A program made the translations under genes and the position numbers. Source: an uncultured Collinsella sp. (GTDB lineage Bacteria > Actinomycetota > Coriobacteriia > Coriobacteriales > Coriobacteriaceae). From it: a DNA stretch of 52,065 bases. The stretch is taken from assembly GCA_902490365.1 (NCBI GenBank), contig CABUDQ010000011.1, positions 1 to 52,065 of the forward strand, written 5' to 3'. This document shows positions 8,938-17,063 of the stretch, piece after piece. The notes beneath the pieces are model-generated. The model did not search any database. It was not told where the DNA came from and saw nothing but the letters and a program-made list of their open reading frames with translations. How positions within the stretch are numbered: position 1 is the first letter of the stretch; each line of letters opens with the position of its first letter.

Positions 8938-9482
8938 CGGTGACGCTCGTCATCGGCGCCGCCGCGAGCGGCAAGAGCGCCTACGCCGAGTCCCTGTGCC
9001 TCGGGCACGACGGCCCCCGCGTGTACCTGGCAACGATGGAGCCCTTCGGGGAAGAGGGCGCCCGCCGCATCGCGCGCCATCGGGCGCTGCGCGAGGGCAA
9101 GGGGTTTTCCACCCTCGAGCGCACGCGTGACGTGGGCGCCGCAGTGTCCGGGCTTCCGCGCGGCTGCACGCTTCTTTTGGAGGACGTGGGCAACCTGGTT
9201 GCGAACGAGCTTTTCGCGGAAGGCGGCTTGTCCCCACGTGACCCCGACGCTGCGGCGCGCGAGGTGCTCGGAGGCATCGAACGGCTCGCTCAGGCCGCTG
9301 CGTATACGGTGGTGGTCACCGTCGACGTGTTCGCCGATGAGATGCGCTACGATGAGGGGACCGAGGCATGGAGGCGCGCGCTCGCGCGCGTGAATGCGGG
9401 CGTGGCGGCGCTGGCCGACCGCGCAGTCGAAGTGGTATGCGGGATTCCCGTGTGGATGAAAGGCGAAGGACCTACAAGGTGA
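8934..9482 (+). CDS. cobU: Adenosylcobinamide kinase / adenosylcobinamide-phosphate guanylyltransferase
   Basis: CobU phosphorylates adenosylcobinamide and then transfers GMP to it; 182 residues. The P-loop GAAASGKS is at residues 8-15 with an intact GKS. The central ARRIARHRALRE resembles the histidine-containing guanylylation region, and the C-terminus ends with VVCGIPVWMKG as in the family. ATG overlaps the cobT stop (ATGA), and its own stop overlaps the GTG of cobS (GTGA). This is the complete CobU copy; a second, degenerate CobU-like domain lies two genes downstream. Confidence 0.92.
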   Translation: MTVTLVIGAAASGKSAYAESLCLGHDGPRVYLATMEPFGEEGARRIARHRALREGKGFSTLERTRDVGAAVSGLPRGCTLLLEDVGNLVANELFAEGGLSPRDPDAAAREVLGGIERLAQAAAYTVVVTVDVFADEMRYDEGTEAWRRALARVNAGVAALADRAVEVVCGIPVWMKGEGPTR

Positions 9483-10246
9483 AGATAGCAGAGGCAATCG
9501 GCGCGGCGTTCGGAACGTTCTCGCGCATCCCCGTCCCGAAATCGGCCTGGACCGATTTCGGGTCAACCCATGCGCTTGCCGCGTTTCCCCTGGTGGGCCT
9601 TGCGGAAGGGTTCCTCATGACGGCGTGGGGACACGTTGCGAACCTGCTCGGCGTGCCCGCGACCATCGTCGCGGCCGTGCTCGTGGCGCTGCCTGTGGCG
9701 GTGACGGGAGGCATCCACCTAGACGGGCTCTGCGACACCTCCGATGCGCTTGCAAGTTGGGCCCCGCGCGAGCGAAAGCTCGAGATCATGCACGACCCGC
9801 GGGCGGGCGCCTTCGGGGTCATCGGTGTTGTTGTGTACCTTATTCTGCAGTTTTCCCTGTTCACCGCGCTGCCGCTTACGGCGGGGGCGTTCCTCGCGCT
9901 TCTGTGCTCGCTCGTGTTCTCCCGCGCGCTTTCGGGACTCGCCGTTGAATGCTGGCCTGCCGCGCGGGCGGACGGCATGGCCGCGGGGCTCTCGCCTGCG
10001 AAGAAGCGCGCGGCGATCGTCGTGCCGCTTTGCGCTTTCGCTGCGGCTTCGGCTGCAGGGATGGTCGCGTGCGCTCAGGCCGTCGGCGCCTTTATGGCGG
10101 TGGCGGGGCTTTTGGTGCTCGCGTGGTACCGCCATGTTGCCCTGTCCCGCTTCGGCGGGGTGACGGGGGATTTGGCCGGATGGTTTCTGCAATGGGCCGA
10201 GCTCGCGATGCTTGCCATGCTGGTGGTGGGGGGCATGCTCCTATGA
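9479..10246 (+). CDS. cobS: Adenosylcobinamide-GDP ribazoletransferase (cobalamin synthase)
   Basis: Polytopic membrane enzyme that joins the GDP-activated corrinoid to alpha-ribazole; 255 residues. The metal-binding motif HLDGLCDTSDAL lies near residues 80-91, followed by MHDPRAGAFG. Several hydrophobic stretches span the rest (for example about 46-75, 115-145, 170-210 and 230-255). The GTG start at 9479 overlaps the cobU stop. The frame extends upstream inside cobU, but that part is arginine-rich and is a shadow. Confidence 0.92.
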   Translation: MKIAEAIGAAFGTFSRIPVPKSAWTDFGSTHALAAFPLVGLAEGFLMTAWGHVANLLGVPATIVAAVLVALPVAVTGGIHLDGLCDTSDALASWAPRERKLEIMHDPRAGAFGVIGVVVYLILQFSLFTALPLTAGAFLALLCSLVFSRALSGLAVECWPAARADGMAAGLSPAKKRAAIVVPLCAFAAASAAGMVACAQAVGAFMAVAGLLVLAWYRHVALSRFGGVTGDLAGWFLQWAELAMLAMLVVGGMLL

Positions 10247-11244
10247 TGCTCGTGGTAGGTGGCGCGCATTCGGGGAAGAGGACCTTCGTGCGCGAAAAAC
10301 TCGGGTTCGCGGCGGACGATTTCGTCGACGCGGCGCAGCTTGCGGAGGGCGGCGTGCCCGCGGCTTTTGCCGGCCGCGTCGCATACCATGCTGAGGAACT
10401 CGTACGCGCGCTCGACGCTGACCGGGCGCTCGAGCGGCTGATCGGCTTCGACGCAGTGATTCTGCCCTTGGTCGGCTCGGGGGTCGTCCCCATGAGTGCG
10501 GAAGACGCCCAATGGCGCGAGCGAGCGGGGCGCCTGGGATGCGCGCTCGCTGCGCGCGCCGACGTCGTCGTGCGCATGACGTGCGGGATTCCCCAGGTCA
10601 TCAAAGGAAACCTTGCCGATGCACCTCGAGGGACGCAGGGCGCGGGTGCGCTTTTGGAAGTCGTCTTCGTGCGCCATGGTGCCACGGCGGGCACGGAAGA
10701 CCATCGCTACAGCGGGGCGGGCACCGACGAGCCCCTGTCGAGTGCGGGCGAGCGCGCTTTGCGCGACCTCGCGTGCGATCGTGACGTGTTCCGTGTTATC
10801 ACGAGCGGCATGGCCCGCACCGACCAGACGGCGCGCATCCTCTTCCCGAACGCGGAGCTTATGGCGTGCCCCGGTCTGCGCGAGATGGATTTCGGCGACT
10901 TCGAGGGGCGAAGCGCCGCCGAGCTTAAAGAGGATGCGCGCTATCGCGCCTGGGTAGACTCCTGGTGCGAGACGCGCTGCCCGCATGGCGAGGGCAAGAG
11001 CGATTTCACCCGTCGCGTCATCGCGGCGTTTCGGGAGGCGTGCGAATCGGAGCGCGCCCAGGGGAGTGGGCGCGCCGTCTTCGTCGTTCACGCGGGTACC
11101 GTGAAAGCGCTGCTCTCCGAGCTAGCTGTCCCGAAAATGGGATACTTCGACGTGCATACCGAGCCGGGCGGCGCATGGGCCGCCACTTGGGATGGGCGCT
11201 GCCTTCGCGACGTTCGCCCCGCTTGGGGGGGCGATGCCCGGTGA
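10243..11244 (+). CDS. cobC: CobU-like domain fused to histidine phosphatase (probable alpha-ribazole phosphatase)
   Basis: A 333-residue two-domain protein. Residues 1 to about 135 resemble a shortened CobU: the start LVVGGAHSGKR and an end TCGIPQVIKGN like CobU termini. Its P-loop has Arg where Ser/Thr is needed after GK, and much of the central region is lost. From about 139 it is a histidine phosphatase: VFVRHGAT near 141-148, SGMARTDQTA, then GREMDFG-like LREMDFGDFEGR and FVVHAGT near 283. In this operon the phosphatase most likely dephosphorylates alpha-ribazole phosphate or cobalamin phosphate. Two in-frame ATGs (10243, 10246) overlap the cobS stop. The role of the CobU-like part is unknown. 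Confidence 0.85.
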   Translation: MMLVVGGAHSGKRTFVREKLGFAADDFVDAAQLAEGGVPAAFAGRVAYHAEELVRALDADRALERLIGFDAVILPLVGSGVVPMSAEDAQWRERAGRLGCALAARADVVVRMTCGIPQVIKGNLADAPRGTQGAGALLEVVFVRHGATAGTEDHRYSGAGTDEPLSSAGERALRDLACDRDVFRVITSGMARTDQTARILFPNAELMACPGLREMDFGDFEGRSAAELKEDARYRAWVDSWCETRCPHGEGKSDFTRRVIAAFREACESERAQGSGRAVFVVHAGTVKALLSELAVPKMGYFDVHTEPGGAWAATWDGRCLRDVRPAWGGDAR

Positions 11245-12218
11245 TGACGATTCTTGCCGTCGCCGCCGGGTTCGCGGCCGACCTTGCCTTCGGCGACCCG
11301 CGCTGGCTTCCCCATCCCGTCGTCGCCATGGGGCGCGCGATCACGTGGGCCGAAGGCCGCCTGCGGGGCGCATTCCCGCAAACGTCCGCGGGCACGCGCG
11401 CCGCAGGGCTTGTGCTCGCCGTGGCGCTTCCGCTTGCGTGTGGGCTTTTGACCTGGGGAATCCTGCATCTTTGCGGCATGGTTCACTCCGGCTTGCGCTT
11501 CGTGGCCGAGGCATGGGCGAGCTATCAGATTCTCGCGGCATGCGAGCTGCGCCGCCAGAGCCTGGCCGTTGCCCGCGCGTTCTCGAAGGGCGGACTTGTC
11601 GCGGCGCGCGAAGCCGTCGGGCTCATCGTGGGACGTGACACGTCTGTTCTCGACGAGCAGGGCGTCGCGCGCGCCGCCGTGGAAACGGTGGCGGAGAACG
11701 CGAGCGACGGTGTCATCGCGCCGCTTTTCTACCTTATGATCGGGGGTGCGCCTTTGGGCATGGCGTACAAGGCGGTGAACACGCTCGACAGCATGGTGGG
11801 CTACAAAAACGAGCGCTACATCGACTTCGGCTGCGCCTCGGCGCGCCTCGACGATGCGGTGAACTGGATTCCCTCGCGGTTATCGGCCCTGTTCATGATC
11901 GCCGTGTGCCCGATCGTCGGGCTCGACGCGCGCGGGGCGGCGCGCATCTGGCGCCGCGACAGGCGTCGCCATGCGAGCCCGAACGCGGCGCAGACCGAGT
12001 CGGCGTGCGCGGGTGCGCTCGGACTGCGCCTGGCAGGACCCGCGGTGTATTTCGGCAAGCTCGTTGAGAAACCGACGATAGGCGACGCGTCCCGCGAAAT
12101 CGAGTGGGGCGACATCGCCCGGGCGGCAAGGCTCATGCTCGCCGCGTCCGTATGCGCGCTCGTCGTCTTCGGCGCCGCGCGCGCGGCGGTCGTGCTCGCC
12201 GTGGGGGCGATGGCATGA
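11244..12218 (+). CDS. cbiB: Adenosylcobinamide-phosphate synthase (aminopropanol attachment)
   Basis: Membrane protein CbiB/CobD, 324 residues, which attaches aminopropanol (phosphate) to adenosylcobyric acid. The family N-terminus is clear: AGFAADLAFGDPRWLPHPV. Downstream are ENASDGVIAPLFYLMIGG (near 150) and AYKAVNTLDSMVGYKN (near 173), the most conserved family block. Hydrophobic segments lie at about 1-20, 53-78, 150-170, 210-230 and 295-322. A GTG at 11241 is an in-frame alternative. The start overlaps the previous stop (TGATG), and the 3' end overlaps cobD as ATGA. Confidence 0.92.
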   Translation: MTILAVAAGFAADLAFGDPRWLPHPVVAMGRAITWAEGRLRGAFPQTSAGTRAAGLVLAVALPLACGLLTWGILHLCGMVHSGLRFVAEAWASYQILAACELRRQSLAVARAFSKGGLVAAREAVGLIVGRDTSVLDEQGVARAAVETVAENASDGVIAPLFYLMIGGAPLGMAYKAVNTLDSMVGYKNERYIDFGCASARLDDAVNWIPSRLSALFMIAVCPIVGLDARGAARIWRRDRRRHASPNAAQTESACAGALGLRLAGPAVYFGKLVEKPTIGDASREIEWGDIARAARLMLAASVCALVVFGAARAAVVLAVGAMA

Positions 12219-13438
12219 GGAAAGACCACGCCGCGCCCCGGGCTGCCGGGGGAATCCTGCGCGCCCGCACGCATGGGGGCAGCGCGCAATCGCTCGGCAT
12301 CGCTTGCGAAGGGGGTGCCTCCGACCTCATTGACTTCTCGGTGAACGTGAATCCGGCAGGCCCCTCGCCGCGCGCCGTCGCCGCAGCTTGCAAGGCGCTT
12401 TCTCGAATCGACGCCTACCCCGATAGGGAAAGCCTCGCCCTCGGTCGCGCGCTAGCGCGCGACCAGGGCATTCCCGAAGATACTATCGTCTGCGGCGCGG
12501 GCGCGTCCGACATCATCTGGCGGCTCGCCGCGGCGGTGCGCTCGAAACGCCTCGTCGTGTGCGCGCCGACGTTCTCTGAATATGCGGAGGCGGCATCGTA
12601 CTACGGCGCATGCGTGCAGGAGTTCCCGCTCTCCGAAGCGGACGACTTCGACGTGCCTGCCTCCTTCGCCCGCGCGATCGAGGGGCCGAGAGACGTGGCG
12701 TACCTCTGCAATCCGAACAACCCGACGGGGCGCCTCGTCGACCCCCGTGTGATAGATGCTGCGGCCTGCCGCTGCGAGCAGGTGGGCGCGCTGCTCGTCG
12801 TGGACGAGTGCTTTCTCGGATTTGCGCCCGACGCCCGCGAAAGGAGCGTGGCCGCACGCGCCGCGTGTTCGCGCCATGTGGCCGTGCTCTCCGCGTTCAC
12901 CAAGCTCTACGGAATGGCGGGGTTGCGGTTGGGATATCTGATCAGCGGAAACGCCCAACTCATCGAGGGGATTCGCCGGGCGGGGCAGGCGTGGCCCGTC
13001 TCCTCGGTCGCCGAGGCCGCGGGCATCGCCGCCCTGGAGGACGTTGAATACGTCTCGCGCACGCGCGATGTATTGGCGGGCGAGCGAGCTTGGCTTTCCC
13101 ATGAGCTCTCCTCGCTCGGGCTTTCCGTCGTGCCGTCGGATGCGAACTTCCTTTTAGTCCGCACGCCGGCGAAAGACATCCCCGAGCGCCTGTATAAACA
13201 GGGGGTTTTGGTCCGCACGTGCGACTCGTTTTCGGTACTGTCCCGTTTCTGGTGCCGCGTCGCGGTGCGCACGCGCAAGGAGAATGCCCGGCTTGCGATG
13301 GCGTTCAGCCGTGCGCTTCGGGCGGAAGGCGCATCGGGCGAAGGCGAACCCGACGAACGGGGCGGCGCTTCTTGCAGCGGCGCTATGGCGGGCGCGGATG
13401 GCCGAGGCTCGGCGAAGGAGGTCGATACCCGTGGGTAG
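12215..13438 (+). CDS. cobD: Threonine-phosphate decarboxylase (PLP, histidinol-phosphate aminotransferase-like)
   Basis: Fold-type I PLP enzyme, 407 residues, next to cbiB as expected for the supplier of aminopropanol phosphate. Landmarks are THGGSAQSLGI near the start, FSVNVNPAGPSP, CNPNNPTG near 167, VVDECFLGFAPD, and the PLP-lysine region SAFTKLYGMAGLRLGY near 226-241. The C-terminal 45 residues are a Gly/Ala/Glu-rich extension. ATG 12215 overlaps the cbiB stop. HisC is the closest paralogue, but the THGG start and the operon context favour CobD. Confidence 0.88.
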   Translation: MRKDHAAPRAAGGILRARTHGGSAQSLGIACEGGASDLIDFSVNVNPAGPSPRAVAAACKALSRIDAYPDRESLALGRALARDQGIPEDTIVCGAGASDIIWRLAAAVRSKRLVVCAPTFSEYAEAASYYGACVQEFPLSEADDFDVPASFARAIEGPRDVAYLCNPNNPTGRLVDPRVIDAAACRCEQVGALLVVDECFLGFAPDARERSVAARAACSRHVAVLSAFTKLYGMAGLRLGYLISGNAQLIEGIRRAGQAWPVSSVAEAAGIAALEDVEYVSRTRDVLAGERAWLSHELSSLGLSVVPSDANFLLVRTPAKDIPERLYKQGVLVRTCDSFSVLSRFWCRVAVRTRKENARLAMAFSRALRAEGASGEGEPDERGGASCSGAMAGADGRGSAKEVDTRG

Positions 13439-14930
13439 GGCGAAGCCCATCATGATCCAGGGCACCATGTCGAACGCGGGGAAGAGCCTGCTTGCGGCTG
13501 GGCTGTGCCGCGTACTTTCGCAGGACGGCCTGCGCGTGACTCCCTTCAAGAGCCAGAACATGGCACTCAACAGCGGTGTCACGGCCGACGGGCTCGAGAT
13601 GGGGCGCGCCCAGATCATGCAGGCCGAGGCGTGCGGCATCGCGCCCGACGTGCGCATGAACCCCATCCTGCTCAAGCCCGAAAGCGGCCACCGAAGCCAG
13701 CTCATCGTGGCCGGCAAGGCGCAGGGAGCCTTCGCTGCGAGGGACTACTTCGCGCGAAAGAAGGCGCTCATGCCGCAGATTTTGGAGGCGTTCGATTCGC
13801 TCGCGGAGGAAAACGACGTCATCGTCATCGAGGGCGCCGGCAGCCCCGCCGAAATCAACCTTGCCGAAAACGACATCGTCAACATGGGGCTCGCGCGCGC
13901 CGTGTCCTCCCCCGTGCTGCTCGCGGGCGACATCGACCCGGGCGGAGTGTTTGCCCAGCTCTACGGCACGGTCGCGCTCCTTGCGCCCGAGGACCGCGCG
14001 CTTTTGCGGGGGCTTGTGGTGAACAAGTTCCGCGGCGATGTGGAAATCCTGCGCCCGGGTTTGGCCCCGCTCGAGAAGATGTGCGGGGTTCCCGTCGTGG
14101 GGGTCGTGCCGTATCTTACGCTCGACCTGGACGACGAGGACTCGCTCGCGCCGCGCCTATCTGCCCGCGAGGCGCGCGGCGTCATCGACGTCGCCGTCGT
14201 GCGTCTTCCGCATCTGTCGAACTTCACCGACTTCGACCCGCTTTCGCGCGTGCCCGGCGTGGGCGTGCGCTACGTTTCCTCGACGACCGATCTGGGCCGA
14301 CCCGACCTGGTGGTGCTTCCCGGCTCGAAGACCACGCTCGACGACGCGCGCTGGCTTGCGGCTAGCGGCATCGGAGCCTGTGTACGCGCGCTTTCGGGCG
14401 CGGGCACACCGGTGCTCGGCATATGCGGAGGCTACCAGCTTTTGGGAGACGAGCTTTCCGACCCGCACGGCAGGGAAGGCGCTGGCACCGCGCGCGGGCT
14501 CGGGCTCATCCCTGCAAGTACGGTGTTCAAGGAGGAAAAGCGCCTCGCCCAGTCGGAGCTGCGCATCACGGGCGCCCAAGGCGCGTTCTCGGTGTGGAAC
14601 GGCATGACGGCGCGCGGGTACGAGATTCACGACGGCGAAACGACCGTCTCCTGCGCCCCTGCGGGCACGATTGGCGGCAAACCAGAAGGCGCGGCCTGCG
14701 GAAACGTGTTCGGAACCTATCTCCACGGCCTGTTCGACGAACCGGGGGTGGCGCTCGCTCTCGCGCGCTCGCTCGCGCGCATGCGCGGCCTGCCCGAGAG
14801 CGTCGTGGGTGCTGCGGGCGCAGCGTCCGCAGCCGATCACCGTGCGCGCGAGTTCGACCGCCTGGCCGACGTCGTGCGCGGGGCGCTTGACATGGAGTAT
14901 GTCTACCGCATTATCGAGGAGGGCGTATGA
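13431..14930 (+). CDS. cbiP: Cobyric acid synthase
   Basis: CbiP/CobQ amidates the b, d, e and g side chains of adenosylcobyrinate a,c-diamide; 499 residues. The N-terminal ATP site MIQGTMSNAGKS and the signature PFKSQNMALNS are diagnostic. The amidotransferase cysteine is in GICGGYQLLG near 329, with the partner histidine in TYLHGLFDEP near 430. GTG 13431 is chosen because AAGGAGG (13415-13421) is spaced nine bases upstream; the ATG at 13284 would add 49 unrelated residues inside cobD. It overlaps cobD by eight bases and cobO by four. Confidence 0.93.
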   Translation: MGRAKPIMIQGTMSNAGKSLLAAGLCRVLSQDGLRVTPFKSQNMALNSGVTADGLEMGRAQIMQAEACGIAPDVRMNPILLKPESGHRSQLIVAGKAQGAFAARDYFARKKALMPQILEAFDSLAEENDVIVIEGAGSPAEINLAENDIVNMGLARAVSSPVLLAGDIDPGGVFAQLYGTVALLAPEDRALLRGLVVNKFRGDVEILRPGLAPLEKMCGVPVVGVVPYLTLDLDDEDSLAPRLSAREARGVIDVAVVRLPHLSNFTDFDPLSRVPGVGVRYVSSTTDLGRPDLVVLPGSKTTLDDARWLAASGIGACVRALSGAGTPVLGICGGYQLLGDELSDPHGREGAGTARGLGLIPASTVFKEEKRLAQSELRITGAQGAFSVWNGMTARGYEIHDGETTVSCAPAGTIGGKPEGAACGNVFGTYLHGLFDEPGVALALARSLARMRGLPESVVGAAGAASAADHRAREFDRLADVVRGALDMEYVYRIIEEGV

Positions 14931-15442
14931 TCCACGTGTATCATGGCGACGGCAAAGGCAAGACCACGGCGGCGATGGGCCTCGCCCTTCGCATGCTCGC
15001 CGCAGGCCGCCGCGTCGTCGTCGTGCAGTTCCTGAAAGACGGCGAAAGCGGGGAGGCGCGCCTGCTCGCCGAGCATTTCGGCGTGCCCTTGTTCGCGGGG
15101 AAGGTGTCGGACAAGTTTACCTGGTCGATGACGTCGGAAGAACTTGCCGCGACGTGCGAGCTGCACGATGGGAACCTCGCTTCCGCGCTCGCCGAGCTCG
15201 AGGGCGCTCAGGAGGGGCTGCTCGTGCTCGACGAGGCGCTCGACGCGCTTTCGAAGGGGCTTGTCGACGAGGCGCTCGTGGACCGCGCGCTCGATATGTC
15301 CGCGCGTGGCGTCGAAGTAGCGCTCACCGGGCGCGCGCCTTCCCGCAAAATCGTGGAGAAGGCCGACTACATAACCGAGATGCGGTGCGAGAAACACCCC
15401 TACTCTCAGGGGATATGTGCAAGGGAAGGAGTGGAGTACTAG
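14927..15442 (+). CDS. cobO: Corrinoid adenosyltransferase
   Basis: ATP:corrinoid adenosyltransferase of the CobA/CobO/BtuR family, 171 residues, a normal length. The family P-loop GDGKGKTTAAMGLALR starts at residue 8, followed by VVVVQFLKDG near 34, LLVLDEALDAL near 97 and a VALTGRAPS segment near 129. It adds the upper 5'-deoxyadenosyl ligand to Co(I) corrinoids. ATG 14927 overlaps the cbiP stop (ATGA), and cbiC starts at the next base after its stop. Confidence 0.93.
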   Translation: MIHVYHGDGKGKTTAAMGLALRMLAAGRRVVVVQFLKDGESGEARLLAEHFGVPLFAGKVSDKFTWSMTSEELAATCELHDGNLASALAELEGAQEGLLVLDEALDALSKGLVDEALVDRALDMSARGVEVALTGRAPSRKIVEKADYITEMRCEKHPYSQGICAREGVEY

Positions 15443-16084
15443 ATGGATTCCAAGGAGATGGCGCCCGGCGACATCGAGCGGCGCAGCTTCGAGATCATCA
15501 CCGAAGAGCTCGGCAGCCGCACGTTCCCGCCGCTCGAAGGGCCCGTCGTTAAACGCGTCATCCACACCACTGCCGACTTCTCGTACGCCGATTCCCTCGT
15601 GTTCACCCATGACGCTGCGCACTGTGCGCTCGACGCTCTGCGTGCAGGGGCCACGGTGCTCACCGACACGAACATGGCGCTCGCAGGCATAAGCAAGCCC
15701 GCGCTCGCGAAGCTCGGCTGCAAGGCCGTGTGCTACATGGCCGACCCTGATGTCGCCGCGGCTGCGCGCGCCGCGGGCACGACTCGCGCCGTTGCGAGCA
15801 TGGACAAAGCTTGCCGCATCGAGGGTCCGCTCATCGTGGCCGTCGGCAACGCTCCCACAGCACTTCTGCGCCTCGCCGAGCTCATGGACGCGGGGAAGAT
15901 CGCGCCCGCGCTCGTCGTTGGGGTGCCGGTCGGGTTTGTGAACGTGGTCGAGGCGAAAGAGGAGCTACTCGCGCGACGCGTGCCGGCCATAGTCGCGAGG
16001 GGTCGCAAGGGCGGCTCGACCGTGGCGGCGGCCATTATGAACGCGCTGCTCTACCAGATCACGCGCACGGGTGGCGCGAAGTGA
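15443..16084 (+). CDS. cbiC: Cobalt-precorrin-8 methylmutase
   Basis: CbiC/CobH moves the methyl group from C11 to C12 to give cobyrinate; 213 residues. The catalytic histidine lies in KRVIHTTADFSYADSL (His41 by my count). VLTDTNMALAGISK, VGNAPTALLRLAELM and VGVPVGFVNVVEAKEEL are other conserved family blocks. The ATG directly follows the cobO stop. The last codon overlaps the GTG start of cbiJ. Confidence 0.94.
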   Translation: MDSKEMAPGDIERRSFEIITEELGSRTFPPLEGPVVKRVIHTTADFSYADSLVFTHDAAHCALDALRAGATVLTDTNMALAGISKPALAKLGCKAVCYMADPDVAAAARAAGTTRAVASMDKACRIEGPLIVAVGNAPTALLRLAELMDAGKIAPALVVGVPVGFVNVVEAKEELLARRVPAIVARGRKGGSTVAAAIMNALLYQITRTGGAK

Positions 16085-16854
16085 CGGCCCCTGCATCCGT
16101 GCCGGCGCTGCGCATCTTCGCCGGCACCACCGAGGGCCGCCTTCTGTGTGAATGGGCGAGCGGGGCGGGCATCCCCGCCCGTGCCTACGCGGCAACCGAG
16201 TACGGAGGCGAGCTTTTGGGTGAGCTTCCGGGCATCGAGGTGCATGCGGGCAGGCTCGACGATGCCGACATGGAGCGCGAGCTTTCCGGCGCGCGTATCG
16301 TCGTCGACGCCACGCACCCCTTCGCTACGCTCGCAAGCGACAACATCCGGGCCGCTTCGCTCGCCGTGGGTGCACGATGCCTGCGCCTTGCGCGCCCGGT
16401 CGAGGCGCTGCCCAAAGGCGTCGTGCCGGTCGCGTCGATCGCCTGCGCGGCGCGCTTTCTCTCCGAGAACCCGGGTCGCGTTCTTCTCACGACGGGGAGC
16501 AAGGAGCTTGCTCCCTACACACACGTCGCCGATTTCGCGGAGCGCTTCTTCGTGCGTGTGCTCCCGCTGCCCGGTGCTATAACGAAGTGCATCGACGCGG
16601 GGTTTTCGCCGTCGCACGTCATCGGCATGCAGGGGCCCTTCACCCGCGAGCTCAACGAGGCGATGCTTCGGCAGGTGGGCGCCCAGTGGCTTGTGACCAA
16701 GGACTCGGGAACCGTAGGCGGCACGGCCGAGAAGCTCGCCGCAGCGCGCGCCGTGGGAGCGCGCTGTATCGTGGTCACCCGTCCCGCCGAGGGAGGCGGG
16801 GCCCTTTCGCTTCGGGAAGTGGAAGATGCGCTCTTACGGGAGTTCGCGCGCTAG
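16081..16854 (+). CDS. cbiJ: Cobalt-precorrin-6A reductase
   Basis: NAD(P)H-dependent reductase of the macrocycle (CbiJ/CobK), 257 residues. The N-terminal nucleotide-binding start LRIFAGTTEGRLL, VVDATHPFAT near 78 and VTKDSGTVGGTAEKLAAA near 204 are typical. GTG 16081 overlaps the cbiC stop (GTGA), and no nearer ATG leaves the fold intact. It is the last gene of the operon; no clear intrinsic terminator with a T-tract follows. Confidence 0.92.
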   Translation: MTAPASVPALRIFAGTTEGRLLCEWASGAGIPARAYAATEYGGELLGELPGIEVHAGRLDDADMERELSGARIVVDATHPFATLASDNIRAASLAVGARCLRLARPVEALPKGVVPVASIACAARFLSENPGRVLLTTGSKELAPYTHVADFAERFFVRVLPLPGAITKCIDAGFSPSHVIGMQGPFTRELNEAMLRQVGAQWLVTKDSGTVGGTAEKLAAARAVGARCIVVTRPAEGGGALSLREVEDALLREFAR

Positions 16855-16956
16855 GCGCTCGCCGCGCCTGCGCGCCCTCCCGCCCGCGTGGGGGGTGTTC
16901 CTGTAGTTCTGTCAAGAAGGATTCGCCCTTTCGATAGGCGTTTTTGGCAATGCTGA

Positions 16957-17030
16957 CGCAGGCCCTGCCGGGCCCAGGCCGACTTCGGCGAGGCCGATCT
17001 CTACGTTTCCGGCGTCCGCACCCCCAAACG
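16957..17030 (+). mobile_element. Possible remnant of an IS21-family transposase (IstA)
   Basis: A 74-base reading frame between the cobalamin operon and the macB-like gene translates to AQADFGEADLYVSGVRTP. That resembles the block around the first catalytic Asp of IS21 IstA transposases (family pattern close to AQxDFGEADxY). An in-frame stop lies just upstream (16954-16956) and the similarity fades past 17030. Only this scrap is present; no istB, no terminal repeats. Recognition is from motif memory alone. Confidence 0.4.
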
Positions 17031-17050
17031 GTCCCTAATTCGCCGCAACT
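17031..17050. repeat. Orphan half of a GTTGCGGTGAAATA-type palindrome
   Basis: GTCCCTAATTCGCCGCAACT resembles the right arm of the 67-bp hairpins at 33286-33352 and 33628-33694 (about four differences over 22 bases from the first). No matching left arm occurs in 16855-17030, so the element looks cut. It sits exactly where the base composition changes from the cobalamin block to the following genes. Confidence 0.4.
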
Positions 17051-17063
17051 TGTTGGTGGTGGC

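Noticed and set aside
16905..16960. Transcription terminator for the cobalamin operon
   Set aside because: Short GC-rich self-complementary stretches occur after cbiJ but none has a stable stem followed by a T-run.
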